From Myxococcales bacterium (GTDB lineage Bacteria > Myxococcota_A > Polyangia > Haliangiales > Haliangiaceae), in contig JADKKI010000019.1 in the NCBI GenBank assembly GCA_016720595.1, positions 62,001 through 126,000 on the forward strand: a DNA stretch of 64,000 nucleotides, read 5' to 3'. The position numbers and the translations under genes are program-made. Positions 53,294 to 61,752 of the stretch are shown piece by piece; positions within the stretch are counted from its first letter, which is position 1, and every line of letters begins with the position of its first letter. The notes under the pieces are model-generated. The model was not told the origin of the DNA. It saw nothing but the letters and a program-made list of their open reading frames with translations, and made no database searches.

Positions 53294-53761
53294 GTGAACG
53301 ACGGCGACCTCCCTCGCCCGGCCCGCGGCTCGCACGATCACCATCGTGCCGGCCGCGTGGCCCGTTTCGGGCTGCTGATCTTGTTGGTCGCGCGACCGGC
53401 GTTCGCGTCATCGCACGTCGACTGCGCGGTCTCCGGTGCGTGCTGCTTCCCCCGCGCGTCCGGTCCTCGCCCCATGATCACCGCGCCGCGCCTCGCGAAG
53501 CTCGCGTCGATCACGGTCGGCGCAGGCGGGCTCGGCCGCCCGACCGTGAAGCGCGTGCTCGCGGGCACCACCGCCGCACTCGGTGCGTGCACGCACGGCG
53601 CCGCGGAGCTCCACGCTCACCTGCTCGTCGCGCCGTCGGGGAGCGTGGAGGTCCAGCGCGTCACGGGCGCCACCGCAGCGTGCGCCACCAAGGTGCTTCG
53701 CGCGACGAAGTTCCCCACGAGCACCGGCGTCACCGAGCTCGACCTGCGCATCACCTGGTAG
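53294..53761 (+). CDS. small exported TonB/AgmX-domain-like protein
   Basis: A 155-residue protein. GTG start directly after the TAA of the FHA-AgmX gene (no gap), so coupled. A hydrophobic signal (FGLLILLVARPAFA|SS) is followed by a region with cysteines and a C-terminal pattern like the AgmX/TonB-C end: GSVEVQRVTGATAACATKVLRATKFPT (variable strand, then K-F-P). This echoes the larger protein's GVVKSSAGKGF ... INFPKP end, suggesting a related periplasmic domain. Its 3' end overlaps the convergent AraC gene by 11 bases. Confidence 0.75.
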   Translation: MNDGDLPRPARGSHDHHRAGRVARFGLLILLVARPAFASSHVDCAVSGACCFPRASGPRPMITAPRLAKLASITVGAGGLGRPTVKRVLAGTTAALGACTHGAAELHAHLLVAPSGSVEVQRVTGATAACATKVLRATKFPTSTGVTELDLRITW

Positions 53762-54560
53762 CGCGATCTGCGCGCCAGCGCGAAGGCGTGGCGCCGGTGA
53801 CGCGCCGGAACAAGGTCGAGAAGTGCTGCGGCGACGCGCAGCCCACGTCGTACGCGATCTCGGTCAACGGTGAGTCACTCTCGACGAGGAGCCGCTTCGC
53901 GAGGCGGATCCGCGCGGCATCCAGCTCACCGTGGAACGTGGTGCCGGCCGCGGTGAGATCCCGCTGGAGGCTGCGCGGGGCGCGCGACACCGCACGTGCG
54001 GCGCGGGGCAAGCTCGCGTCGGCGAGGTGGGCGTCGAGCCAGCGCCGGAGCTGCATCAGCGCCGGGGGCATCGCGCTGGCGAGTGAGATCGCCGCATCGA
54101 GCGCCGGGGCGATCTCGCTTGCTCGCAGCCACGTGGTCGCCGCCGGAAGATCGTCGAACACCCGCACCGGGTAGGGCGCACCCTCCACCTGGTAGAAGCC
54201 CGCCACCGTGGCACCGAGCAGCCCGGGCGGGCGCACCAGCGCGAGGCGCGTCACCTGGGTGCGGAACGCCGCGAAGTTCGTCCGCAGATAGCGCGTCAGG
54301 ACGGCGAACGCGCGCGGATCGCCCGCCTCGAGCCGCCGTACATCGACCAGCGATGCGTGCGGCGCTGCGTCCGGCGCGAGCTCGAGCGCGAGCAGCGGCA
54401 CGATGCGCTTGAGGTCGCTCTCCGTCGGGCGGCCCCACAGCGCGAAGCCCCACAGCGTTCGCCGCGCACAGAACACCAGGGCGCTCGGCTGCGCGACGAA
54501 GGTTCCCACCGGATCGCGCCGGTAGTCCTCGGCATCGGCCGCGGCGCGCATCGCGGTCAC
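53751..54560 (-). CDS. AraC-family transcriptional regulator
   Basis: About 269 residues. C-terminal AraC HTH pair (residues ~170-265): WLDAHLADASLPRAARAVSRAPRSLQRDLTAAG, RIRLAKRLLVESDSPLTEIAYDVGCASPQHFSTLFRR, GATPSRWR. The N-terminal 150 residues are a sensor region of unknown ligand (FCARRTLWGFALWGRPTESDL). A GTG at 54560 overlaps the stop of the preceding lipoprotein gene (GTGA) and is used here; an ATG at 54551 is the alternative. Linked to the glycine-rich lipoprotein, which it may regulate or sense through. Confidence 0.9.
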   Translation of the reverse strand: MTAMRAAADAEDYRRDPVGTFVAQPSALVFCARRTLWGFALWGRPTESDLKRIVPLLALELAPDAAPHASLVDVRRLEAGDPRAFAVLTRYLRTNFAAFRTQVTRLALVRPPGLLGATVAGFYQVEGAPYPVRVFDDLPAATTWLRASEIAPALDAAISLASAMPPALMQLRRWLDAHLADASLPRAARAVSRAPRSLQRDLTAAGTTFHGELDAARIRLAKRLLVESDSPLTEIAYDVGCASPQHFSTLFRRVTGATPSRWRADRATR

Positions 54561-55675
54561 CGCGACTCGTACGGGGGCGAGAACGCGCCACCGTCGTCCG
54601 TGATCGTCTGCGCGAACAGCTTGATGTGCCCCGCGCCGCCGCCGCCGCCACCGCCGCCCGGGACCATTACGAGCGTGTTCTCGCCGGCGACCGCAGGGAG
54701 CGCACCGGCCGCACCATTGCCGCCGCTCCCTGCGGCAGCCGTGCCACCGAAGCCTCCGGCCGCGACGGTGGAGGCCGGCGATGCCGGGTCTGGATCCTCT
54801 CCATCTTTGCCGTTGGCGCCACTCGTCACGCCGCCACCACCGCCGCCACCTCCTCCGTTGGCGACCACGCGCGCGCCACGCTCGATCACGATCTCGGGTG
54901 CATCGAAGCCGATCAACCCACCGCTGCCACCACCGCCGCCACCGCCGGCGCCGCTGGTGCTGTCCCCGCCGCCGATGCCGCCCGCGCCGGACGCATCGAT
55001 CCCGGCGGCGATCGTGATCGACCTGCCGGCGATCAGGTAGAGCGCGCCGCCACCCGCGCCACCCTGACCGCCCGCGCCATTGCCGCTGCCTCCGCGCCCA
55101 CCTCCGCAGCCGCCGCGCACGACGCCGAGAGGAGCGATCTGCTCCGCGACGCCACCGCCGCTCGGGTTCGCGAAGGCGCTTCCACCCGCGCCGCCTTCGC
55201 CGCCAAACGAGGCGCCGGCGCCACCGCCGCCGCCCTTGGTCGAGGCCTTGCCCTGGATGGTCGTCGACACGCAACCCGCCCCGTTGCCACCGGGGCCGGC
55301 GAGCGAATCGGGCATCGCTGCAGGCCCGTGCTTTGCGCTGAGGCGGATGTCGACAGCGACGGTCAGGTCCGTGACCGCGACGAGGACGAGCGGCCGGCCC
55401 CCGCGGATCTCCAGGGCGCCATCGATCACGATCGCATCCGCGAAGATCACGCAGGCCTCGCTCATGTCGACGTCGCTCTGCCGCACCACGCGATCACAAT
55501 CTGCGCCGCTGGTGTTGATGCTCGCCGGGTGGGTCCACGCAGGGATCTCGTTCGTGCAGACCTGGAGCAGGCCCCCACCGCCGTCTCCGTTGCGGCCGTA
55601 GCACACACCTTGATCGAAGCCCCACACGGCGTCGCAGCCGCACAGCAACACGAGCACAGCGACCACCGACCTCAT
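54557..55675 (-). CDS. glycine-rich lipoprotein with (GGX)n beta-helix-like repeats
   Basis: A 372-residue lipoprotein. Lipobox LLCGC|DAVWGFDQ, the same G-C-D-A-V-x-G start as the protein at 15162-16040. Residues ~25-135 are a compact domain (IFADAIVIDGALEIRGGRPLVLVAVTDLTVAVDIRLS). The remaining ~230 residues are over 40% glycine, in stretches such as GGGGGGGGVTSGANG alternating with short hydrophobic strands (GALYLIAGRSITIAAGIDA; GGLIGFDAPEIVIERGA), the style of surface glycine-rich beta-helices. Probably cell-surface. Codon use shows the local G/C excess. Coupled to the AraC gene by GTGA. Confidence 0.8.
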   Translation of the reverse strand: MRSVVAVLVLLCGCDAVWGFDQGVCYGRNGDGGGGLLQVCTNEIPAWTHPASINTSGADCDRVVRQSDVDMSEACVIFADAIVIDGALEIRGGRPLVLVAVTDLTVAVDIRLSAKHGPAAMPDSLAGPGGNGAGCVSTTIQGKASTKGGGGGAGASFGGEGGAGGSAFANPSGGGVAEQIAPLGVVRGGCGGGRGGSGNGAGGQGGAGGGALYLIAGRSITIAAGIDASGAGGIGGGDSTSGAGGGGGGGSGGLIGFDAPEIVIERGARVVANGGGGGGGGGVTSGANGKDGEDPDPASPASTVAAGGFGGTAAAGSGGNGAAGALPAVAGENTLVMVPGGGGGGGGAGHIKLFAQTITDDGGAFSPPYESR

Positions 55676-55727
55676 CGATGACGAGTGTACGCGTCGTGGC
55701 GCACATCTGTAAGTGGTTGGCGCGCCC

Positions 55728-56969
55728 ATGGGAGCCGGCTCCGAGCCGCCGCGGTACGACACGTGGATGAGCTTCGATCTGTTCATCGCTCTCGACGGTC
55801 ACGGCCTCAACGGCTTCGAAGGCTTCGCCGGCATCGCTCGGCTGCGCTGCGATCCCGATCGCGAGCAGTGGGATCCCGAGGTGAAGTTCTATGACGGCGT
55901 CGCGGGCGGGCACGCCGTCCAGCTGTCGCCGGGCGGCACCGTCGGCTTTCTCGGCAACCTGTCCCAGCAGCTCCTGTTCTTCGATCCGCGGACGCTCGCC
56001 GAGATCACGCGGATCTCCACGCTTCGGTTCCGCGCACCCAAGCTGTTCTACGAGAGCCAGACCCACGTGGTGTGGCTCGATGACGCGCACTTCGTCACCG
56101 CGATCGGCCCGGAGCTGTGGCGGTTCGCCCTCGCCGATCTCGAGCACCCCGAGCCACTCGGGGCCCACGGCGTCACGCTCCCCCACGCGATCAAGCGCTC
56201 GCCCTCGGGCCGTTACCTCGTCTACGGCGCGATGGACATCGATCACCAGTACGCGAACCAGGTCGGCGTGTTCGATCTCAGCACCGGCACGTCACGCCTG
56301 GTCTCGCTGCCGGCCACGGCCTGGCACCTCGGCATGCACCCCACGCGCGATGTCTGCTACGTGCCGACCCAGCGCTGCATCCCGCAGGACGGCGACTTCA
56401 CGGAGTACGCGATCGCGCACTTCAAGAACTACCTGTTCGAGATCGATGCCGCCTCGGCGAGCGTCACGCGCCACCTCGCGATCCCCAAGGACCTGCCAGG
56501 TGCGCTGACCTCCGACGTGATCGTCACCGAGGACGAGGTGATCTACAACTGTTGCGCCTCGGGCGTGCTCGCCCGCGTGCAGCTCGCCGAGTTTCGCCAC
56601 GTGCACTGGATCGACGAGCGCCCGAACGCTCGCCGCCAGCTCGGCGCGTGGCGCGCGGGCGTGGGGAACCTCGTCGAGGTGCTGGCGCGCGTGAACCTCC
56701 CGAGCGCCACGCACTGGTTCGTCAAGGCCGTACGGATCGCTGGCGGCTCCGCGATCGACGGCAGCTACGGCCTCGGCCTCTCACCCGACCGTCGGTTCCT
56801 GCTGTCCGCGCATCGCGGGCTCAACGAGGTGATCGTCTACCGCTATCCCGAGCTGAGCGTGCACACGCGCGTGCCGTTCCCCTCGATCTCCACGTTCTAC
56901 AAGCACCTCGGTCGGCTCTCCGATCCGCGGCTCGGCTTCCACCACGCAACGATCCGGGAGGTTGTATGA
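55728..56969 (+). CDS. beta-propeller protein of unknown function
   Basis: About 413 residues from ATG 55728 (GTG 55713 and ATG 55767 are alternatives; none has a clear ribosome site). No signal peptide, so cytoplasmic. Repeated propeller-like strands: GHAVQLSPGGTVGFLGNLSQ, QLLFFDPRTLAEITRIS, THVVWLDDAHFVTAIG, ELWRFALADLEHP, RYLVYGAMDID, GVFDLSTGTSRLVSL, GLGLSPDRRFLLSAHRG. Several conserved histidines (WHLGMHPTRD, FYKHLG). Not recognised. Its stop overlaps the ATG of the acyltransferase gene (ATGA), so the pair is made together. Confidence 0.82.
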   Translation: MGAGSEPPRYDTWMSFDLFIALDGHGLNGFEGFAGIARLRCDPDREQWDPEVKFYDGVAGGHAVQLSPGGTVGFLGNLSQQLLFFDPRTLAEITRISTLRFRAPKLFYESQTHVVWLDDAHFVTAIGPELWRFALADLEHPEPLGAHGVTLPHAIKRSPSGRYLVYGAMDIDHQYANQVGVFDLSTGTSRLVSLPATAWHLGMHPTRDVCYVPTQRCIPQDGDFTEYAIAHFKNYLFEIDAASASVTRHLAIPKDLPGALTSDVIVTEDEVIYNCCASGVLARVQLAEFRHVHWIDERPNARRQLGAWRAGVGNLVEVLARVNLPSATHWFVKAVRIAGGSAIDGSYGLGLSPDRRFLLSAHRGLNEVIVYRYPELSVHTRVPFPSISTFYKHLGRLSDPRLGFHHATIREVV

Positions 56970-57775
56970 GCACGTTCGCGCCGATCGAGAATGCCTCCTC
57001 GTTTCGCCGGATGGCCGCGGCGATGTGGCGAGCGCCGAGCGATCCCTCGATCTACGGCAGTATGGATGTCGATGCGACCGAGCCGCTCGCCTTCCTGGCC
57101 GAGCACCAGCGCGTGACCGGCGTGCGCCTCACTGTCACGCACCTCGTCGCGCGCGCGGTGGCGCTCGCGCTGCACGATCAGCCCGAGATCAACGGCAAGA
57201 TCAGGTTCGGCGGCCGCCTCGAGCAGCGCTCCACCGTGGACGTGTTCGTGACGGTGGCCACCGAGGGCAACAAGGATCTCTCGGGCGCGCGCATCGATCG
57301 TGCGGACGAGAAGCCGCTGGCCGCGCTCGCCACCGAGCTCGCCGAGCGCGTGCGCAAGATCCGCGGCGGCGAGGACGCGGCCTATCAGCAGAGCCGCCGC
57401 GCGCTCCGGCAGGTGCCGTGGTGGCTGGCGCGCGCCGCGACCAGGCTGTCCGATGTCCTCGTCAACGAGCTCCACCTCGACCTCTCGGCACACGGGATGC
57501 CGAGCGACCCGTTCGGCTCGGCGATCGTGACCAGCGTGGGGATGTTCGGCATCGATTCGGCGTTCGCGCCGTTCGTGCCGCTCGCGCGCTGTCCGATGCT
57601 GATCCTGGTGCCCGAGATCCGCCCGCGCCCGTGGGCGGTGGGCGATCGCGTGGAGGTGCGCCCGGTGCTGCGGCTGTGCGCGACGTTCGATCACCGGCTG
57701 ATCGATGGCGCAGCTGCCGGGCGATTTGCGAACCGGCTGACGCAGCTGTTCGCGACGCCGCAGCTGCTGGCGTAG
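56966..57775 (+). CDS. stand-alone 2-oxoacid dehydrogenase E2-type acyltransferase domain
   Basis: A 269-residue CoA-dependent acyltransferase catalytic domain. The core matches E2 chains: LTVTHLVARAVALALHDQPEIN, VDVFVTVATE, FGSAIVTSVGMFGID and the catalytic FDHRLIDGAAAGRF (H-x-x-x-D-G). It lacks the lipoyl and peripheral-subunit-binding domains of pyruvate/oxoglutarate dehydrogenase E2, so it is not a normal dehydrogenase core. Such lone domains may transfer acyl groups in secondary metabolism or be structural. Translationally coupled to the propeller protein; no E1 or E3 gene nearby. Confidence 0.88.
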   Translation: MSTFAPIENASSFRRMAAAMWRAPSDPSIYGSMDVDATEPLAFLAEHQRVTGVRLTVTHLVARAVALALHDQPEINGKIRFGGRLEQRSTVDVFVTVATEGNKDLSGARIDRADEKPLAALATELAERVRKIRGGEDAAYQQSRRALRQVPWWLARAATRLSDVLVNELHLDLSAHGMPSDPFGSAIVTSVGMFGIDSAFAPFVPLARCPMLILVPEIRPRPWAVGDRVEVRPVLRLCATFDHRLIDGAAAGRFANRLTQLFATPQLLA

Positions 57776-57776
57776 G

Positions 57777-58136
57777 TCAATCGACGACGATGGACGTGCC
57801 TCCACCCGAGTACTCACAGCTCCCGCCGTTGATCCCCAGGTGGAGCTGGCCGCCGTCATATGCGAGGACGTAGTCGATCTGGGCGCGATCGCAGTCGTAG
57901 GCGGCGAACACGTCGACGCTGAGCGGGAGTGCGTGGACCCCGGTGCCATCCTCGACGGTGAGGGTGGCGGGATCGTCGAGCGCGGCCTGGAACGAGGAGA
58001 ACGAGTACGTCGCCTGGTAGCGCGCAGCGGGCGCGCCCTCGACGTTCAGCTGGCCGCTGCCAGAGCGGACCGTGACCGTGGCCTCGAGATCGAAGCCGCA
58101 GCCGGTCAGGACCATCACGAGCAGCCACCGCATCAC
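57777..58136 (-). CDS. small hypothetical lipoprotein
   Basis: A 119-residue lipoprotein (MMRWLLVMVLTGC|GFD). The mature part is a small beta-rich domain (ATVTVRSGSGQLNVEG, ATYSFSSFQAALDDPATLTVEDGTGVHALPLSV given in part) with two or three cysteines (YDCDRAQID, GGSCEYSGGG). No family recognised. One base separates its stop from the convergent acyltransferase stop; it borders the gene-free region. Confidence 0.72.
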   Translation of the reverse strand: MMRWLLVMVLTGCGFDLEATVTVRSGSGQLNVEGAPAARYQATYSFSSFQAALDDPATLTVEDGTGVHALPLSVDVFAAYDCDRAQIDYVLAYDGGQLHLGINGGSCEYSGGGTSIVVD

Positions 58137-58243
58137 GCCACGCTACGTGGAGTCACAGTGGGGCGGGGCTCTCAGCTGCTGGCCAGGCGCGAGGCGTGCG
58201 TCTCGGGCGAACACGGAGACTCGGGGTGTGAGTTGCGCCACCT

Positions 58244-58560
58244 GGGTGGGGGGGGGGGGGGGTGGTGGCCGGGCTGTGCGTGTGTTTGGCGGGGGGGGTT
58301 GCGGTCTGTGCTGGGGGGGGCCCGCTTGTTGCGCGGGGGTGGGTGGCGGGCGGGGCTGGGGGGTGTCGGCGGCGGCGTTGGGGGGGGGGGGGGGCGGGGG
58401 GGGGGGCGGGGGGGGGGGTCCGTGGCGCGGTGGTGGCGGGGGCCGGGGGAAGGCTTGGGCTGTTGGCGGGCCTGGGTGTGTTGTTGGTGGTGGGGGGGGG
58501 GCGTCGGCTGCGTGAGGGGTCTGGGGGTGGGGGGGGCCGGCTGGGTTGGCGGGGCTGGGC
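58244..58560 (+). repeat. extreme poly-G/low-complexity stretch
   Basis: About 320 bases made of long G runs on the plus strand (15 G at 58248-58262; 14, 11 and 11 G from 58381; several of 8-11) separated by T, C or short GC words. Strand asymmetry is total: no comparable C runs. Such a sequence would form many G-quadruplexes if real; it can also be an artefact of poor base calling. Reading frames through it are only poly-proline/glycine and are not genes. Confidence 0.8.
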
Positions 58561-58869
58561 TCGTGTGCTCGTGGTGCTCGGGGTGCCCCCAATCTCACAG
58601 GCAGGGGTCGTGTCGCGTGGACACTGGATGACCACGGCGGCGCTCGACTTGTGCCGATCACCACGTCGGCGATCGCGCCCGCTCGTAGCCTCCGGACCTG
58701 AGCGCGAAGCGCTCGCGGAATCTCCGGAGGGAGCGTAGCTTTCCTTGCGCGCGGGATCCCGCTTGGGTGGCGCGGCAGCTGCGCACGCGCGTGACGTGAG
58801 CTCGGTCCCCGCGGGGCTTGAGCCAGCTTGCGGCCGCGATCGCTGCGAGCCCGCCCTTTCCACTGGCCG
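58560..58869 (+). repeat. degenerate tandem repeat unit A
   Basis: First of three related units in a gene-free region (58137-59990). Elements in order: GTGCTC-type words, a block ending CGCGTGGACA-CTGGATGACC, GATCACC-x-CGTCGGCGATCGCGCCCGC, the hairpin arms CCTCCGGA (58689-58696) and TCCGGAGG (58723-58730), and CCCCGCGGGG (58807-58816). No coding capacity or similarity to a protein. Confidence 0.65.
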
Positions 58870-59324
58870 GTCTGCCTCGTGCTCCTGCTCCGCAATGATC
58901 CCACTCGCAACAACCGCCCGCAGGACCGAGCAGCGATCGATGTCGCGTGGACATCGGATGACCACGGCGGCGCTCGACTCGTGCAGATCACCGCGTCGGC
59001 GATCGCGCCCGCACGTGGCCTCCGGACCTGACGCGAAGCGCCCGCAGATGCTCCGGAGGGAGCGTACAGCTGCGTGACGGATGCTCGACCTCCGCGGGGA
59101 CCGGTGCGGTAGGGCCCGCGGTGCGCAAACGCTGCGGCGGGATGCGGTCGCAGAGTCGGTAACGAGCCCGCACGTGACCTCGGGTGGGGCGGGACCGGTA
59201 CCCAGTCCCCGCGGGGGGCGCGGACGTCGCGCGCGAGCCCGTGCGAGCTGTGTGTTTGTGACCGGCCGCGCTCATGAAGGCGCGCCCGCTCACAAGCCCC
59301 ACAGCGCGATCCTGTGGCGGGCCC
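58870..59324 (+). repeat. degenerate tandem repeat unit B
   Basis: Second unit. Same order of elements as unit A: GTGCTCCTGCTC, AATGATCCCACTCGCAACAA, CGCGTGGACATCGG, the GATCACC block, hairpin arms CCTCCGGA (59019-59026) and TCCGGAGG (59052-59059), then CCGCGGGG words. The hairpin lies 330 bases from that of unit A. The tail after 59100 is longer than in A. Confidence 0.65.
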
Positions 59325-59675
<351 letters not shown>

Positions 59676-59990
59676 GTCACTTGCGCCTTGTCGATGGCAG
59701 ACCCGCACGATGTCTGTCCGGTAGCCGGACGAGGCGAACTCCTTTCTTCGGTGCCTGGTCGAATTTGCTTGACGAGATTCGCCGCCTCAGACGCCCGCCT
59801 CCGACGAAGACCGCGATCTCGTGCCCGAGGACGCGTCGTGCGCCTCGCTCCGCGACGATGGCGCTGCCGATCGATTGCCGTCGGGTCGAAGTCCTTCGGC
59901 GCGCGCACGCCGCAGCACAGAGCCTCCGAAAACCCAGTGGTAAGAGTGATCGAGCGCGTGACCACCCACGCGCGAGGACAGGAGGTCGCT

Positions 59991-61070
59991 GTGTTCGATG
60001 GCGCAGCCACACAGGAGTTTCAATCGCAGCTCGCGGATGCTTACGCGGTCACATGCCGCGAGCGGGACTGGATCAAGCTGCACGATGAGATCACCTCGGT
60101 CGGCAAACAGATCGTCTGCCTCGAAGCGCGCGAGGTTGATCTGCTGCTCGAAGCGGAGGAGACCAAGCTCTACCGCCGGATGGGGTTCCCCACGATCTAT
60201 GCGTACATCGAGAGCGTGCTCCAGCACTCGCACCACGTGGCGACGGAGCGGATGCGTGTGGCACACGAGCTGCTCGAGCTGCCGGGGATCGCCGAGGCGT
60301 TTCGCGCCGGCGAGCTGGCATGGACCAGCGTGCGTGAGCTGACGCGCGTAGCGACGGGCAAGACCGAGGACGCGTGGCTCGACGCGGCCGAGGGAAAGAT
60401 CTCGACCGAGGTCCAGCAGCTGGTCCGCGGCAAGTCCAAGGGAGACTTGCCCACGGATCCCGTAGATCCGAAGAAGATCCGGCACCGCATCGTGCTCGAC
60501 GGCATCTCCGAGGAGGGGATGATGCTGTTCAAGCAAGCGAGGAATGCCGCGGCGGACGCGAGAGGCGCCAGCTGCACCGACGACGAGCTGGTGCGTGCGC
60601 TGGCGGCCGCGATCCTCGAGCCCGCCGGGGGGGATCACGGCAAGCCGCGACACCAGACGGCGACGACGACGTGCCGCGCCTGCAAGCAGTCGCATCGCGT
60701 GGGGGCCGGGATGGAGATCGCGGTCTCGCCGGCGGAGCTAGAGCGCGTGCTGTGCGACTCGGAGGACATCGGCGATCTCGATCGGGAAGAGCCGGGACGC
60801 AAACTTCAGAAGTCGATCCCGGCGGCCACCCGCCGCAAGGTCTTCGTGCGCGACAAGTGTCGATGCATCGTGCCCGGGTGTCGCTCCACGCGGTTCCTGG
60901 AGGCGCACCACATCAGGCCCCGATCCGAGGGTGGAGGTCACGAGCTCCGAAATCTTGGGCTGCTCTGCGATGCGCACCATGTCTTGCTGCACGAGGGGGT
61001 GATCTCGATCCGTGGGACCGCGCCGGATCACCTGGTGTTCGATCTCCCAGCCGCGCACGGCGGGGACTGA
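59991..61070 (+). CDS. HNH endonuclease-family protein
   Basis: A 359-residue protein. The GTG at 59991 is chosen because a perfect AGGAGG stands 6 bases before it. Residues 1-280 are helical and without a known domain (EARE-VDLLLEAEETKLYRRMG, YIESVLQHSHHVATERMRVAHELL) and include CRACKQSH. The C-terminal HNH domain runs from ~284: C290, C292 and C297 (KCRCIVPGC), H306 and H307 (AHHI), N in ELRNLGLLC and a closing HH (CDAHHVLLHEG). Such proteins occur in many copies in actinobacterial and myxobacterial genomes and are often selfish or of unknown role. DNA nicking or cutting is inferred. Flanked by the repeat cluster upstream. Confidence 0.9.
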   Translation: MFDGAATQEFQSQLADAYAVTCRERDWIKLHDEITSVGKQIVCLEAREVDLLLEAEETKLYRRMGFPTIYAYIESVLQHSHHVATERMRVAHELLELPGIAEAFRAGELAWTSVRELTRVATGKTEDAWLDAAEGKISTEVQQLVRGKSKGDLPTDPVDPKKIRHRIVLDGISEEGMMLFKQARNAAADARGASCTDDELVRALAAAILEPAGGDHGKPRHQTATTTCRACKQSHRVGAGMEIAVSPAELERVLCDSEDIGDLDREEPGRKLQKSIPAATRRKVFVRDKCRCIVPGCRSTRFLEAHHIRPRSEGGGHELRNLGLLCDAHHVLLHEGVISIRGTAPDHLVFDLPAAHGGD

Positions 61071-61334
61071 AGGTCGATCAGTCCCTGCGGGGCTCGCCTG
61101 CTCTCTGACAACCGAACAGCCAACAATACGTTTCGCCAGCAGGGCGGCCTCGCAGGGCCGGCGGCGTGACGAGCACCCTGCGATCGTAGGTTCTTGTACC
61201 GGCACTGAACGTCCGTGGATCCGCAGCCCGATCAGGCAAGGCCTGACCAACGACCACACTCGGACGCTCTCTCTCGGAGCAACCACGAGTGCCCTGCTCG
61301 GACGCTGATCGTTTGCCTGTCGATTCGTGCGCGG
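61071..61334. other. gene-free gap after the HNH gene
   Basis: 264 bases with no gene. Seven bases past the HNH stop there is CAGTCCCTGCGGGGCTC, close to the CCCCGCGGGG words of the upstream repeats, so a diverged repeat copy may flank the gene on this side too. Nothing else recognised. Confidence 0.4.
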
Positions 61335-61685
61335 TCACATCGGGTTCGGCGCGAGCCCGACGGGCTGGCCGGCTGTCGGCGCAGGGTGCTCCGGCGGGCC
61401 GGCCATCGGCGGTGGGTTCGCGAGGCACGCCACCATGTCGGCGCTCTGCGTCCATCCGCACGCGCCGTCGGTCTGGCGCTCGCACGCGGCGGTCTGGTAG
61501 CAGGCGTACTCCGCCTTGTACTCGCACGTGGTCATCACCTGCTTGCCGGGCTCGGAGCACGCGGTGCCGCTGCAGCCGCCCTTCTCACACGTCCCGCCTG
61601 CGAGGGGGACGGGCGTGGTGGCCGGTGGGCTTGGTCCGCCGCCGCAGGCCGCGAGGGCGAACAACATCGAGGCGAGGATCTTCAT
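61335..61685 (-). CDS. eight-cysteine-cluster lipoprotein
   Basis: A 116-residue lipoprotein (MLFALAAC|GGG, start ATG at 61685). It carries exactly eight cysteines in the pattern known from myxobacterial eight-cysteine-cluster proteins: CEKGGCSGTAC, TTCEYKAEYAC, ACERQTDGACGWTQ and AC near the end. The proline-rich tail (PPPMAGPPEHPAPT) follows. Presumably four disulfides hold a small surface domain; the role is unknown. Confidence 0.88.
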   Translation of the reverse strand: MKILASMLFALAACGGGPSPPATTPVPLAGGTCEKGGCSGTACSEPGKQVMTTCEYKAEYACYQTAACERQTDGACGWTQSADMVACLANPPPMAGPPEHPAPTAGQPVGLAPNPM

Positions 61686-61752
61686 CTGCGAACCGTGGCA
61701 CACGCGGTGCGGGCTCGAGCGGTTCTAACGGGCTCTCACCGAGCGTTCGCGC

